The notes: generated by a model not told the origin, from the letters alone. A DNA stretch of 64,000 nt from Desulfuromonas sp. (GCA_002869615.1 PKUH01000004.1:62001-126000); one strand, 5' to 3'; counted from the stretch's first letter, positions 19,593 through 28,948 are shown. Numbers and translations are program-made.

Positions 19593-20699
19593 ATGAATCG
19601 TCAGGTAATCATAAAATCAGCCATCATTATTCTGCTGGTCGTCATCATCACCGCCCTGCATTACCTGACCTCGACCACACTGCACCAGTTTCATGATATC
19701 TACAGGCGTCTTTACTATATTCCGATCATTCTCGGCGGCCTCTGGTTTACCTTGGGTGGTGGTCTTTCGACAGCCGTTCTGGTTTCTATCGTCTATGCGC
19801 CGCATGTCTTGTTCCAGTGGCAGCACTGGCCCGGTACCGAACTGGAGCAATATCTCGAGATCCTGCTCTACAACGTTATTGGACTTCTGACCGGGCTGTT
19901 GTCGCAACGCGAGCAGAGACAGAAAAAAAGATACCAGAAAACATCGGAACAGCTCGAGAAGAGCTACGACAAGCTGCGGCATCAGGCAGATGAACTGCTC
20001 GAGATTGAAGAACAGCTGCGCCGGGCCGACCGGCTTTCGGCGCTCGGTGAGCTGTCGGCCGGGATGGCTCACGAGATCAGGAATCCGCTTGGATCTATCC
20101 GCGGAACCGCAGAAATTATCAGGGACGGAATTGACAAGAAGGATAAGCGGTACGAATTTGCGGAAATACTGGTCAAGGAAGTCGACCGTCTCGATGGAGT
20201 CGTTCGCGACTTTCTGAACTTTGCCCGACCGTCGGCGGTCGGACAAAGTTCTGTGCCGATCTGCGAAGCCTTGACCGAAGTCGTCACCCTGACCCGTCAA
20301 CAGGCGATTAAAAACAACGTCGAGATTAACCTGGCCCCGGTAACCCGGCCGGCACTGGTTGCCGGCGATCTCGAACATTATAAGCAGGCTTTTTTGAACC
20401 TTGTTCTCAACGCCCTGCAGGTGATGCCGGATGGCGGTAAAATCGACATTTCATGCGCGGAAACCGGCGAAAGCCTGAAGATTTTTTTCAATGATTCCGG
20501 CCCGGGGATCCCGGTCGAACTTCATGACCGGATTTTTAACCCTTTTTATACAACAAGGAGTGACGGTACCGGTCTTGGTCTGGCAATTACCCACCGGATT
20601 ATCGACAGCAATGGCGGTAAACTGTCGGTCGAAAGTTTGCCGGGAAGAGGAGCAACATTTATTGTTGAACTGCCGCTCTGGAAGGGGAGGGAGGCATGA
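19593..20699 (+). CDS. Membrane sensor histidine kinase
   Basis: 368 residues. Three or four hydrophobic segments occupy residues 5-105 with almost no periplasmic loop, so the signal is probably sensed in the membrane. A coiled-coil (about 108-150) leads to the HisKA domain with phospho-acceptor His160 in GMAHEIRNPLG. The ATPase domain has the N box (LNLVLNALQ), G1 (NDSGPGIP) and G2 (DGTGLGLA). It overlaps the regulator by ATGA, so the two form a cognate pair. Confidence 0.9.
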   Translation: MNRQVIIKSAIIILLVVIITALHYLTSTTLHQFHDIYRRLYYIPIILGGLWFTLGGGLSTAVLVSIVYAPHVLFQWQHWPGTELEQYLEILLYNVIGLLTGLLSQREQRQKKRYQKTSEQLEKSYDKLRHQADELLEIEEQLRRADRLSALGELSAGMAHEIRNPLGSIRGTAEIIRDGIDKKDKRYEFAEILVKEVDRLDGVVRDFLNFARPSAVGQSSVPICEALTEVVTLTRQQAIKNNVEINLAPVTRPALVAGDLEHYKQAFLNLVLNALQVMPDGGKIDISCAETGESLKIFFNDSGPGIPVELHDRIFNPFYTTRSDGTGLGLAITHRIIDSNGGKLSVESLPGRGATFIVELPLWKGREA

Positions 20700-22069
20700 G
20701 CAGAAACAAGCCGGTCGTGCTGATTATTGATGATGATGATTCGTTGCGACGGGTCATGGAATTCACTCTGCATGAAGCCGGCCACAGGGTCCTAACGGCT
20801 GCCAGTGGCGAAGATGGCCTCGCCATCTTCCGCAGCATGGAGCCGGCCGTTGTCATTTCTGATATTCAGATGCCAGGGATCTCCGGCTATGACGTCCTGA
20901 AAAAGATCAGAGCCGAAAATACAGAGACCCTGATCGTCATGATTACCGCATTTGCGACGGTCGAGCAGGCGGTAAAGGCAATGAAGGATGGCGCTTTCGA
21001 TTACATTACCAAGCCGTTCAGCAAGGATGAACTGGCCATGGTAGTTGAGCGGGCGCTCTCCTTTCGCGGCCTGAAGAATGAGAACGCGCGACTGCGTCAA
21101 CAACTCGATGACCGGAACAGTTTCGATCACCTGATCGGAATCTCTGATGCCATGCAGCAGGTCTTTTCAATGGTCCGCCGGGTCGCGGCAACGGATGCAA
21201 CGGTATTGATCGGCGGTGAAAGCGGAACCGGAAAGGAACTGGTTGCCCGGGCCATTCATAATAACAGTGACCGGGTTGATGCGCCTTTTGTTCCGATCAA
21301 CTGCGCCGCCATTCCGCGGGAATTGCTCGAGAGTGAACTGTTCGGTCATCGCAAGGGTTCTTTTACCGGTGCGGTCAGTGATCGCATCGGTAAATTTGAA
21401 CAGGCCGATGGCGGAACGCTGTTCCTCGATGAAGTCGGTGAAATGCCGTTAGATCTGCAGCCAAAGTTACTGCGGGTTCTTCAGGGGATGGAGATCGAGC
21501 CGGTCGGCTCCGGACAGCTCCGGAAAGTAGACGTCCGGGTTGTTGCCGCATCGAACATCAATCTTGAGCAGGCAATTGACGAAAAAAGATTCCGTGAAGA
21601 CCTCTATTACAGACTCTCGGTTGTCCCGCTAAGCCTTCCGGCCCTGCGCGAGAGGAAAGAGGATATCCCGGTTCTGACCCGTTTTTTTCTCAATCGATAT
21701 GCCGACCAGAAGCTGCAGATGGCAGATGAGGCACTGGCTGCTTTACGAAATTACGACTGGCCCGGCAATGTGCGGGAACTTGAAAATGCGATTGAGCAGA
21801 TGATAATCATGCGCCAGGGTGATTTGCTCGGAATCGAAGATCTGCCGGACAAGATCAACAGCCACCGGTCGGTACCCCGGTCCTCGGCTGTCGTCAATCT
21901 TCCTGCGGACGGTTACCCGCTGGCCGAACTGGAAAAAGAAGCTGTTGTTCAGGCCCTTGAATATTGTGGCTGGAATCAGACGAAAGCGGCCCGTTTTCTC
22001 CGGGTTCCCCGGCATACCCTGGTCTATCGAATGGAAAAGTATGAATTGAAAAAAGTAAATCGGAATTGA
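20696..22069 (+). CDS. Sigma-54-dependent response regulator, NtrC family
   Basis: 457 residues. Receiver domain with acidic pair (IIDDDD), phospho-acceptor Asp56 (ISDIQMPG) and switch Lys (ITKPF). AAA+ domain: Walker [10 protein letters not shown], sigma-54 contact loop GSFTGA in place of the commoner GAFTGA, and Walker [10 protein letters not shown]-terminal Fis-type helix-turn-helix ([18 protein letters not shown]). It activates sigma-54 promoters; rpoN itself is in this window at 35607. Target genes are unknown; the HtrA gene starts 12 bases downstream and may share the transcript. Confidence 0.92.
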   Translation: MSRNKPVVLIIDDDDSLRRVMEFTLHEAGHRVLTAASGEDGLAIFRSMEPAVVISDIQMPGISGYDVLKKIRAENTETLIVMITAFATVEQAVKAMKDGAFDYITKPFSKDELAMVVERALSFRGLKNENARLRQQLDDRNSFDHLIGISDAMQQVFSMVRRVAATDATVLIGGESGTGKELVARAIHNNSDRVDAPFVPINCAAIPRELLESELFGHRKGSFTGAVSDRIGKFEQADGGTLFLDEVGEMPLDLQPKLLRVLQGMEIEPVGSGQLRKVDVRVVAASNINLEQAIDEKRFREDLYYRLSVVPLSLPALRERKEDIPVLTRFFLNRYADQKLQMADEALAALRNYDWPGNVRELENAIEQMIIMRQGDLLGIEDLPDKINSHRSVPRSSAVVNLPADGYPLAELEKEAVVQALEYCGWNQTKAARFLRVPRHTLVYRMEKYELKKVNRN

Positions 22070-22081
22070 GGTTGTAACGAA

Positions 22082-23407
22082 ATGATTTTGCGGAAATGTG
22101 TTTTGCCGGCGGCGCTGTTCTTTTCGCTGATCTGTCTCCTGCCGATGGCGGGCAAAGCTTCGGAGTTGAGGCGTTCACCGGTTGTCGATGTCGTCGCCAA
22201 GGCCGGTCCGGCGGTTGTTAATATCCGGACTGAGCAGATTATCAAGCGCCGCGGTTCACCGCTGTTCGGATTCGGTGACAGTTTTTTCGAAGAGTTCTTT
22301 CGGGGGTTTGGTCCGACCCGGGTTTACAAAACCCAGTCTCTCGGATCCGGCGTTATTGTCGACTCTCGCGGCTATATTCTGACCAATGCGCACGTCATCG
22401 AGCAGGCTTCAAAAATTTATGTTGCGCTTTCAGGCAAACAGAAAGAGATCGAGGCGACTCTGGTCGGCGTGCATGAAAAACTTGATCTGGCTGTGATCAG
22501 GATCGCGGAAGGGGATGATTACCCTTTTCTCAAGCCGGGCCGTGCGAATGACCTGATTCTTGGTGAAACCGTCATCGCTATCGGCAATCCGCTCGGACTC
22601 GGTAACTCGGTGACCACCGGCGTCGTCAGCTCGACTCATCGACGGGTGCCGATGTCCGATGGCATCGTTGGCCATTTCATTCAGACCGATGCCCTGATCA
22701 ATCCGGGCAACTCGGGTGGACCATTGCTCAATATTGAAGGAGACCTGATCGGCATCAATACGGCGATTGCCAGCCAGGCCCAGGGGATAGGCTTCTCGAT
22801 TCCGATTGATCTGGCAAAAAGGATTGTCAGCGACCTGATTGATTTCGGCAAAGTGCGCAAGCCTTATCTTGGTTTGCTGCCCGGAAATGTCAACCGGGCC
22901 CTGGTTCGTTCACGGGGTATTGGCGGGGTTCTGGTCACCGATGTCGATATAGGTTCGCCGGCCGGTCAAGCCGGGTTTTCTCTGGCTGATGTTATTCTCG
23001 ATCTGGACGGAATGCCGGTTGAAAGTCCGGCAGAACTGATGCAGGTTCTCGACTCCTATACTCCCGGACACCGGGTCGTGTTCAAAGTGTTGCGTGGTCA
23101 GGATGAAATCACCCTCTCGGCATTACTGACGGAAATGCCGGAGAATTATGGTCTCAGATACAGCAGACAACTCTTCGGCCTGGTTGTCCAGGCTTCAGCC
23201 CGGGGAGTTGTCGTTGACAAGGTCGTGGAAGATTCCTACGCGGCGAAAGCCCGAATCCGGGCGGGCGACCGGATCGCCGAAGTCGAAGGGATTGCCATCT
23301 CCGATATTAATACCTATATTGACGTCATCGAGCAGAATCTTGGCAAACTACCGCTTTCTTTTCTGATCGTCCGCGACAATCGGGGCTACTATATCGACCT
23401 CCCATGA
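22082..23407 (+). CDS. HtrA/Deg family periplasmic serine protease
   Basis: 441 residues. Signal peptide about residues 1-27 (VLPAALFFSLICLLPMAGKAS). Trypsin-like domain with catalytic triad His104 (LTNAHVIE), Asp135 (LDLAVI) and Ser211 (GNSGGP). Two C-terminal PDZ domains follow (about 255-345 and 355-440). It degrades or refolds damaged envelope proteins. Its position directly behind a two-component pair suggests that this pair monitors envelope state, but that is inference. Confidence 0.92.
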   Translation: MILRKCVLPAALFFSLICLLPMAGKASELRRSPVVDVVAKAGPAVVNIRTEQIIKRRGSPLFGFGDSFFEEFFRGFGPTRVYKTQSLGSGVIVDSRGYILTNAHVIEQASKIYVALSGKQKEIEATLVGVHEKLDLAVIRIAEGDDYPFLKPGRANDLILGETVIAIGNPLGLGNSVTTGVVSSTHRRVPMSDGIVGHFIQTDALINPGNSGGPLLNIEGDLIGINTAIASQAQGIGFSIPIDLAKRIVSDLIDFGKVRKPYLGLLPGNVNRALVRSRGIGGVLVTDVDIGSPAGQAGFSLADVILDLDGMPVESPAELMQVLDSYTPGHRVVFKVLRGQDEITLSALLTEMPENYGLRYSRQLFGLVVQASARGVVVDKVVEDSYAAKARIRAGDRIAEVEGIAISDINTYIDVIEQNLGKLPLSFLIVRDNRGYYIDLP

Positions 23408-23417
23408 TGGAGCTTTT

Positions 23418-23882
23418 ATGGCGGAGTTAAAGAAAAATGGCGATACGCTTGTCGTTGCTGAAGGCGAAACAGGTTTTGAGCTCAACGGTTGGATCGATAC
23501 CGCTCCGTTTGAAGATCTGGTCGGCATCACGATCGAATCAGCCGGATCGGGTCGCGCCGTGTTGAGTCTTCCCTTCCGCTTAAAGCTGGCCCAGGGCGGT
23601 GGATTATTGCATGGTGGCGTATTGACCACTCTGGCCGATACCGCCGTCGCAATGGCAATCAAGAGCCTGCTGCCGGAGGGGACGATTTTTGCGACGACCG
23701 ATCTGCAGATGACTTTTCTGGCCCCGGTTCGCCAGGGCATGGTGCGGGCGCAAGCGATGGTTTCCGGACCCGAGGGTCGTACTTTTCACGGAATAGCTGA
23801 CCTGTTTGATGATGCGGAGAACATGGTTGCCCGTTTTTCGTCGACCTTTCGAGTCGCCCGGGACCAGGGGTTTGCCGATTGA
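23418..23882 (+). CDS. PaaI-type hotdog thioesterase
   Basis: 154 residues, single hotdog fold. GGGLLHGGVLTTLADTAVAMA is the helix-bearing substrate motif of the PaaI/YdiI group, with the catalytic acidic residue in LADT. Members hydrolyse acyl- or aryl-CoA. The substrate is not clear, and the neighbours do not point to a catabolic route. It starts 10 bases after the HtrA stop. Confidence 0.85.
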   Translation: MAELKKNGDTLVVAEGETGFELNGWIDTAPFEDLVGITIESAGSGRAVLSLPFRLKLAQGGGLLHGGVLTTLADTAVAMAIKSLLPEGTIFATTDLQMTFLAPVRQGMVRAQAMVSGPEGRTFHGIADLFDDAENMVARFSSTFRVARDQGFAD

Positions 23883-23894
23883 CCGGTTAACATC

Positions 23895-23924
23895 TTGACT
23901 TGTCCCCACTGCCGGTGATAGAAC
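23895..23924 (+). promoter_or_regulatory. Possible promoter for tlpA-ccdA
   Basis: TTGACT and TAGAAC are separated by 18 bases, about 40 bases upstream of the TlpA-like gene. The -35 is good and the -10 only fair. Confidence 0.35.
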
Positions 23925-23963
23925 GACGCCGGAGGATGAACGCGGAAAAGTTTTGGAGATAAT

Positions 23964-24506
23964 ATGCGTTATTTAGGTATCGGGCTTGTCTTTTTGGCGT
24001 TGATTGCATCGGGTCTGGTCGGGATGTACTTCGCCGGGTCGTTTGACCAGTCGAGCGGTGCGATCTCGGAAACGGTCTCGGTCGGGCAACCCGCTCCCGA
24101 TTTTGAACTGCGCGACAAGGATGGCGGGATTTATTCCCTTTCATCGCTGCGCGGCAAGGTCGTACTGGTTAACTTCTGGGCGACCTGGTGTCCTCCCTGC
24201 CGTTCGGAAATTCCTTCCATGGAAGAATTGTATAAAAGTTATGGCAAAGGGAACCTCGAACTGCTCGCCATAAATGTTGAACCGGAAGGCCCCAGCCTGA
24301 TGGATGATTTCAGTAAGGAGTTTCCCCATTCGTTTCCGGTTCTTTTCGATGAAGATGCCTCGGTTCAGCAACTGTATGGTGTTTTCAAGTTTCCCGAAAC
24401 TTTTATAGTCAATAAGAACGGGATCATCGTAGAACGGGTTATTGGTGCCATTGACTGGACCGATCCAGGCGCACTGAGTTATATTAACGGCCTGATGCAG
24501 GAGTAG
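23964..24506 (+). CDS. TlpA/ResA-like thioredoxin-fold protein
   Basis: 180 residues. One N-terminal membrane anchor (LGIGLVFLALIASGLVGMYFA), then a periplasmic thioredoxin fold. The redox motif is Cys76-Pro-Pro-Cys79 within NFWATWCPPCRSEIP, and the cis-Pro segment is FPETFIV. Such proteins reduce apocytochrome c or other periplasmic disulfides. The CcdA gene 3 bases downstream would feed it electrons, which fits a cytochrome-rich anaerobe. Confidence 0.9.
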   Translation: MRYLGIGLVFLALIASGLVGMYFAGSFDQSSGAISETVSVGQPAPDFELRDKDGGIYSLSSLRGKVVLVNFWATWCPPCRSEIPSMEELYKSYGKGNLELLAINVEPEGPSLMDDFSKEFPHSFPVLFDEDASVQQLYGVFKFPETFIVNKNGIIVERVIGAIDWTDPGALSYINGLMQE

Positions 24507-24509
24507 AAT

Positions 24510-25259
24510 TTGTCAACAACAGCTGATGTGACATTCTGGATTGCTTTTTCAGCGGGGGTTCTCTCGTTTGTCTCGCCGTGTGTCCTGCCGCTGATCCCGT
24601 CATATATCACTTATATAACCGGTCTTTCATTCAGCCAGATTCAGGATGCACGCCCGAGCGCCAGGGTCCGTTTGACCGTTCTGTATCATTCGCTGTTTTT
24701 TATTCTCGGGTTTTCTGTCGTCTTTATATCACTCGGTGCTCTGGCCGGCTTCGCTTCTTCCAGTTTCCAGGCGAATTTGCGGGAAGGGCTGGTCTGGATT
24801 CAAAGAATCGGCGGTATTCTGATTTTCCTGTTCGGGATTCACCTGACCGGACTTTTCCATTTCGGAGTACTCCTTGGTGAGAAGAGGGTCCATCTCCAAC
24901 GTAAACCGACCGGTTTTTTCGGAACGCTTCTGGTCGGGATTGCCTTTGCCGCCGGCTGGACTCCCTGTATCGGTCCGATCCTTGGCAGTATTCTGGCGAT
25001 GGTTGCCGGGTCGAGCGGCGGTGTCGGTAAGGGGGTCTGGTTGCTCTCTGCCTATTCGGCCGGTCTCGGCGTTCCCTTTCTCCTCTCCGGACTGCTTTCT
25101 CACACGTTCCTTCAATTCTTTAACAAGTTCAAAAAGCATATCCGGCTTACCGAGATTATTACCGGCGCGCTGCTGATGGCGGTCGGTGTCGCACTCTTCT
25201 TTGATCTGTTCGGCAAAATGTCGGGTTATTTGTACCGCTGGTTTCCGAACCTGGGATAG
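24510..25259 (+). CDS. ccdA: CcdA/DsbD-type thiol transporter
   Basis: 249 residues, six or more membrane helices. The family's paired Cys are in SFVSPCVLPLIPSY (first helix) and AGWTPCIGPILG (fourth helix); they carry reducing power from cytoplasmic thioredoxin to the periplasm. Start TTG at 24510 follows CAGGAG with good spacing; no ATG fits. It forms a unit with the TlpA-like gene and probably serves cytochrome c maturation. Confidence 0.92.
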   Translation: MSTTADVTFWIAFSAGVLSFVSPCVLPLIPSYITYITGLSFSQIQDARPSARVRLTVLYHSLFFILGFSVVFISLGALAGFASSSFQANLREGLVWIQRIGGILIFLFGIHLTGLFHFGVLLGEKRVHLQRKPTGFFGTLLVGIAFAAGWTPCIGPILGSILAMVAGSSGGVGKGVWLLSAYSAGLGVPFLLSGLLSHTFLQFFNKFKKHIRLTEIITGALLMAVGVALFFDLFGKMSGYLYRWFPNLG

Positions 25260-25448
25260 ACCGTTCTTTTTATCCTCTTTTCGCCAATTCCTGCGATGAC
25301 AGAATATCCAATTCTGCTGCAGAAACTTAGCCTTTCGTAACCGATCAATTTAATTTTGAATCATGATCGCAGTCTGGCAGATGTTTGTGTTCGCTCAACG
25401 GTTGTTGATCATTTAACGATATCTGTTTGCTAAAATGAATTTTATTTC

Positions 25449-25477
25449 TTGACTTGGTTCGATCCTTTGCGTATTTT
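25449..25477 (+). promoter_or_regulatory. Sigma-70 promoter of fur
   Basis: TTGACT, 17 bases, TATTTT. It ends exactly where the first Fur box begins, so the box covers the expected transcription start. Confidence 0.6.
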
Positions 25478-25492
25478 TGAAAACGATTTTCA
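25478..25492. promoter_or_regulatory. Fur box upstream of fur
   Basis: TGAAAA-CGA-TTTTCA, a 15-base inverted repeat directly after the -10 element. It matches the box before feoB at every one of these bases. Autoregulation of fur is the likely role. Confidence 0.75.
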
Positions 25493-25506
25493 TTCTTGAT
25501 AATGAC

Positions 25507-25935
25507 ATGACTGATTCCAAGAAAAAAATATTCAGGGATTATCTACAGTCCCAACGGTTGAAATCGACCAGTCAACGTGAATTGATTCTCGATGAATTTC
25601 TCGCTTCTGGTGAACACCCGTCGACCGAAGACCTCTATCTGAGGGTGCGGAAGAAAAATCCGAGTGTCGGATATGCGACTGTGCACCGTACTCTGAAATT
25701 GTTTGCCGAATGCGGTATCGCATCCGTACAAAATTTCGGAGACGGAACAACCCGTTACGAATCGATCTCGGAAGAAGAGCATCATGACCATCTCGTATGC
25801 AAATCCTGTGGTCTGATTATCGAGTTTGAGGATGACCGGATTGAACAACTGCAGGATAAAGTTGCCAGCCAGCATAATTTCAAGGTTGTTGATCATCGTC
25901 TCGAACTTTATGGCCTCTGTGAAAAATGCCAGTAA
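25507..25935 (+). CDS. fur: Ferric uptake regulator, Fur family
   Basis: 142 residues. N-terminal winged helix (STEDLYLRVRKKNPSVGYATVHRTL) and C-terminal metal domain with HHDHLVCKSCG, the DHRLELYGLCEKC zinc site and FEDD. With Fe2+ it represses iron-uptake genes. I take ATG 25507; a TTG at 25477 in frame would place the start inside the Fur box. The two near-identical boxes on either side suggest it controls itself and feoB. Confidence 0.92.
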   Translation: MTDSKKKIFRDYLQSQRLKSTSQRELILDEFLASGEHPSTEDLYLRVRKKNPSVGYATVHRTLKLFAECGIASVQNFGDGTTRYESISEEEHHDHLVCKSCGLIIEFEDDRIEQLQDKVASQHNFKVVDHRLELYGLCEKCQ

Positions 25936-25957
25936 AAATGATTTTTTTTGCCACATC

Positions 25958-25976
25958 AATGAAAACGATTTTCATT
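25958..25976. promoter_or_regulatory. Fur box upstream of feoB
   Basis: AATGAAAA-CGA-TTTTCATT, a perfect 19-base inverted repeat, 26 bases before the feoB start. Size and sequence fit the classical Fur box. Confidence 0.82.
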
Positions 25977-26002
25977 AGCAGGGAGAGGTTGGAAGGGTCT
26001 TT

Positions 26003-27964
26003 ATGAAGTCAGGACTGGAAGAGGTCTCGCCGAAGAACATAATCCTTGTCGGCAGCCCGAATGTCGGCAAGTCTGTTCTTTTTAATGCACTGACCGGCGC
26101 ATATACAACGGTTTCAAATTATCCCGGCACTTCGGTCGAGGTGTCACGTGGTCATTCAACCATTCACGGGGAAAGGTACCAGATCCTCGATACTCCCGGC
26201 ATGTACTCGCTGATGCCGATTACCGAAGAAGAGCGGGTTGCCCGCAATATTCTGTTCAATGAAGATGCGCACGTCGTTGTTCATCTGCTCGACGCTCGCA
26301 ACATCGAGCGGATGCTGCCGATGACGATCCAACTGATTGAGTCCGGATTGCCGGTGATCCTGGCGGTCAATATCATGGATGAAGCCGAACGGATCGGGAT
26401 GTCGATCGATATTGAGCTGTTGCAGGAAAAACTCGGCATTCCGGTTGTTGATGCGGCTTTTGCGCGCAAGCGTGGTTACGAAGAGCTATATGGTGCCATC
26501 GATCAATACGATCGAATGCGCCGGGCCACGTTCCGTTACGCCACCGATCTGGAGAATGATATTTCTGTGATCGTCAACGTTCTCAACGGAGATTACCGGG
26601 TCGACAAACGGGCGCTCGCTCTTTTGCTGATGCAACGCGACGAAGACGTCAATGAATTGCTCAAGGAAAAAGAGGGCGATCATTATAAGGCTGTCGAAGC
26701 GGCCGTTTCGTCGATCATCTTTGAGCGACGTGCCGATCTTCACCTAAGGATCAGCCTTGAACGCAAGCATGTATGCCGAGGACTGCTCGATGGCGTTATT
26801 TCACAGAGTACCGGCCGGCGCACACCTTTTTCCGAGCGGCTGTCGCGGCTCAGTATGAATCCGGTGACCGGGGTCCCCTTGCTCATTATCGCTCTTTATT
26901 TCGGTCTCTATGAGTTTGTCGGCGGTTTCGGGGCCGGCACCCTGGTCGACTTTCTTGAAGGATCGATTTTTGAGGAGTATCTCAATCCCTGGGCCGTATC
27001 TCTGGGTGACAATTACCTGAAATGGGAGTGGTTGCGGGAGCTGATTGTCGGCGAATATGGCATATTTACTCTCGGCATCCGATACGCTGTGGCGATTATC
27101 CTGCCGATCGTCGGAACCTTTTTTATCGCATTTTCGATTATTGAAGATACCGGTTACTTTCCGCGCCTGGCACTGCTTGTCGATCGTATTTTCAAATTCT
27201 TCGGATTAAGCGGACGGGCCGTTATCCCAATGGTTCTCGGTTTCGGTTGCGATACCATGGCGACGATGGTGACCCGGACGCTGGAGAGTGTGCGCGAGCG
27301 GGTTATCGCGACCGTCCTGCTGGCCCTGGCAATTCCGTGCAGCGCCCAGCTCGGAGTTATCATGGCGCTGCTTTCGGAGGTACCGGGAGCACTTGCCGTC
27401 TGGGCCGGTTGTATTGCTCTGGTCTTCCTGCTGATCGGCGTGCTTGCTTCGAAATTGATGCCGGGGGAGCAGCCGATGTTTTATATGGAAATTCCGCCAT
27501 TGCGCTTGCCGCAGTTGCGCAACGTCATGGTGAAAACCCTGACCCGGATGCACTGGTACTTTCTCGAAATCTTCCCCCTGTTCATTATTGCATCGGTTCT
27601 GCTCTGGGCCGGTAAAATGACCGGCCTGATGGAGTGGCTGATCCGGGTTATGGAACCGGCGATGAGCGCCCTGGGCCTGCCTTTGCAGACAGCCGCGGTG
27701 TTTATCCTCGGATTCTTTCGCCGCGATTTTGGGGCGGCCGGGCTTTATGACATGCAGACCGCAGGGATTCTGACACCGGTGCAACTGACGGTGGCGGCGG
27801 TCACCCTGACCCTGTTTGTGCCGTGCGTTGCCCAATTTTTGATGATGCAGAAAGAGCGCGGCTGGAAAGTCTCGCTCGCAATATTTGCGTTTGTAACGAT
27901 TTTCGCATTCGTTTTCGGGTGCCTGCTTAATTTTGTTTTAATTCAGACAGGTCTTTTATCATGA
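26003..27964 (+). CDS. feoB: Ferrous iron transporter B
   Basis: 653 residues. N-terminal GTPase: G1 GSPNVGKS, switch NYPGTSVE, G3 DTPGMYS, G4 NIMD. A helical GDI-like region leads to about eight membrane helices with the two Gate motifs (around residues 360-450 and 520-610). It imports Fe2+ across the inner membrane. It is shorter than the E. coli protein (773), as in many anaerobes. No separate feoA; a FeoA domain is fused to the regulator two genes on. Confidence 0.96.
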   Translation: MKSGLEEVSPKNIILVGSPNVGKSVLFNALTGAYTTVSNYPGTSVEVSRGHSTIHGERYQILDTPGMYSLMPITEEERVARNILFNEDAHVVVHLLDARNIERMLPMTIQLIESGLPVILAVNIMDEAERIGMSIDIELLQEKLGIPVVDAAFARKRGYEELYGAIDQYDRMRRATFRYATDLENDISVIVNVLNGDYRVDKRALALLLMQRDEDVNELLKEKEGDHYKAVEAAVSSIIFERRADLHLRISLERKHVCRGLLDGVISQSTGRRTPFSERLSRLSMNPVTGVPLLIIALYFGLYEFVGGFGAGTLVDFLEGSIFEEYLNPWAVSLGDNYLKWEWLRELIVGEYGIFTLGIRYAVAIILPIVGTFFIAFSIIEDTGYFPRLALLVDRIFKFFGLSGRAVIPMVLGFGCDTMATMVTRTLESVRERVIATVLLALAIPCSAQLGVIMALLSEVPGALAVWAGCIALVFLLIGVLASKLMPGEQPMFYMEIPPLRLPQLRNVMVKTLTRMHWYFLEIFPLFIIASVLLWAGKMTGLMEWLIRVMEPAMSALGLPLQTAAVFILGFFRRDFGAAGLYDMQTAGILTPVQLTVAAVTLTLFVPCVAQFLMMQKERGWKVSLAIFAFVTIFAFVFGCLLNFVLIQTGLLS

Positions 27965-28143
27965 AATGTGGAATGTGCCATAAACAGATCCCGGATGCGA
28001 CTCCTGGCCGGGAAAACCGCTGCGGTGCCTGCTCGGGAGGTTGCCGACTGGTGCATTGTCCCTATTGTGGATATGGTAATCCTCTCACACCGGGTTTTTT
28101 AAAAATACTTGTTAAGGACGATTCGGACGAGGGAAGGGAATAG
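27961..28143 (+). CDS. Small Cys-rich FeoB-associated protein
   Basis: 60 residues, overlapping feoB by ATGA. Seven Cys in CGMCHK, CGACSGGC and HCPYCGYG suggest one or two zinc-ribbon or Fe-S sites. Small proteins of this kind often follow feoB in anaerobes (general memory of the family). A role in FeoB function or metal sensing is likely but untested. Confidence 0.75.
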   Translation: MKCGMCHKQIPDATPGRENRCGACSGGCRLVHCPYCGYGNPLTPGFLKILVKDDSDEGRE

Positions 28144-28147
28144 TTTT

Positions 28148-28798
28148 ATGAAATTATCAGAAAAAGCGGAAGAGATCCTCGAAGCGCTGTGGATTGCGAC
28201 CGAGGAAGAGTGCGATGTCGCGGCTCAGTTTGATCGGCTCAATGTTGCTCCTGACGATGAGGGACTGGTCGAACTTGGTCGACGTGCCTATATTGAAATT
28301 AAAGGCACGCGGGTTTACCTCCGTGAAGAAGGGCGTGACGAAGCAAAGATGACCGTTCGCCGGCATCGCCTGGCAGAACGTCTGCTGATGGATGTTCTCG
28401 ATCTCAAAGGTGATCATGGCAATGAAAAGGCCTGTGAATTTGAACACCTTCTGCATCAGGGTGTCGACACCAAGATCTGTACGTTGCTTAATCACCCGAC
28501 CACCTGTCCGCATGGCAAACCGATTCCTCCCGGAATCTGTTGCGAGCAGGCAAGGCAGACTGGTGAGGTTGGCGTCGTTCCGTTGACCGAACTTAAACCG
28601 GGGGAAACCGGTGAGATCGCTTACCTCTCAACCAATGATTCGAAAAAGATGCAGAAACTGATGAGCATGGGAGTGCTCCCGGGGAACCAGATAGAATTGA
28701 AGCAGGCATTTCCTTCCTACATTTTCAGGATCGGTAATTCCGAGTTTGCCGTTGACCAGGTATTGGCCCTCGAAATTCATGTCCGTAAATCAACATGA
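28148..28798 (+). CDS. DtxR-like metalloregulator fused to a FeoA domain
   Basis: 216 residues. Residues 1-65 are a reduced winged helix, residues 66-140 the DtxR metal-binding and dimer domain (MTVRRHRLAERLL; HPTTCPHGKPIP), and residues 145-216 an SH3-like FeoA domain (LKPGETGEIAYLS). It could be both regulator and partner of FeoB. The HTH part is shorter and less regular than usual, so DNA binding needs proof. I chose ATG 28148 because homology starts there; the frame is open further upstream. Confidence 0.85.
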   Translation: MKLSEKAEEILEALWIATEEECDVAAQFDRLNVAPDDEGLVELGRRAYIEIKGTRVYLREEGRDEAKMTVRRHRLAERLLMDVLDLKGDHGNEKACEFEHLLHQGVDTKICTLLNHPTTCPHGKPIPPGICCEQARQTGEVGVVPLTELKPGETGEIAYLSTNDSKKMQKLMSMGVLPGNQIELKQAFPSYIFRIGNSEFAVDQVLALEIHVRKST

Positions 28799-28825
28799 CA
28801 GGTCTGCTGCCAGTGCTAAATTCAT

Positions 28826-28860
28826 GCCGCCGGCTACTAACTTCTGGCGGCTTTTTTATT
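28826..28860 (+). terminator. Intrinsic terminator after the feo unit
   Basis: Stem GCCGCCGG / CTGGCGGC followed by TTTTTTATT, 27 bases after the stop codon. Confidence 0.85.
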
Positions 28861-28880
28861 TTGCAGCGGCAAACAGATTC

Positions 28881-28909
28881 TTGACATAATCGAACTGATT
28901 GCATAACCT
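28881..28909 (+). promoter_or_regulatory. Possible promoter of kdsB
   Basis: A perfect TTGACA, a 17-base spacer and a weak TAACCT, lying between the feo terminator and kdsB. Confidence 0.4.
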
Positions 28910-28948
28910 GACCGCTGTTTTGTTTACCCCTGTCAAAAGGTCTGTTCG

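Noticed and set aside
25477-25506. TTG start of fur at 25477
   Set aside because: It lies inside the Fur box and next to the -10 element, where transcription starts. Homology begins at ATG 25507.
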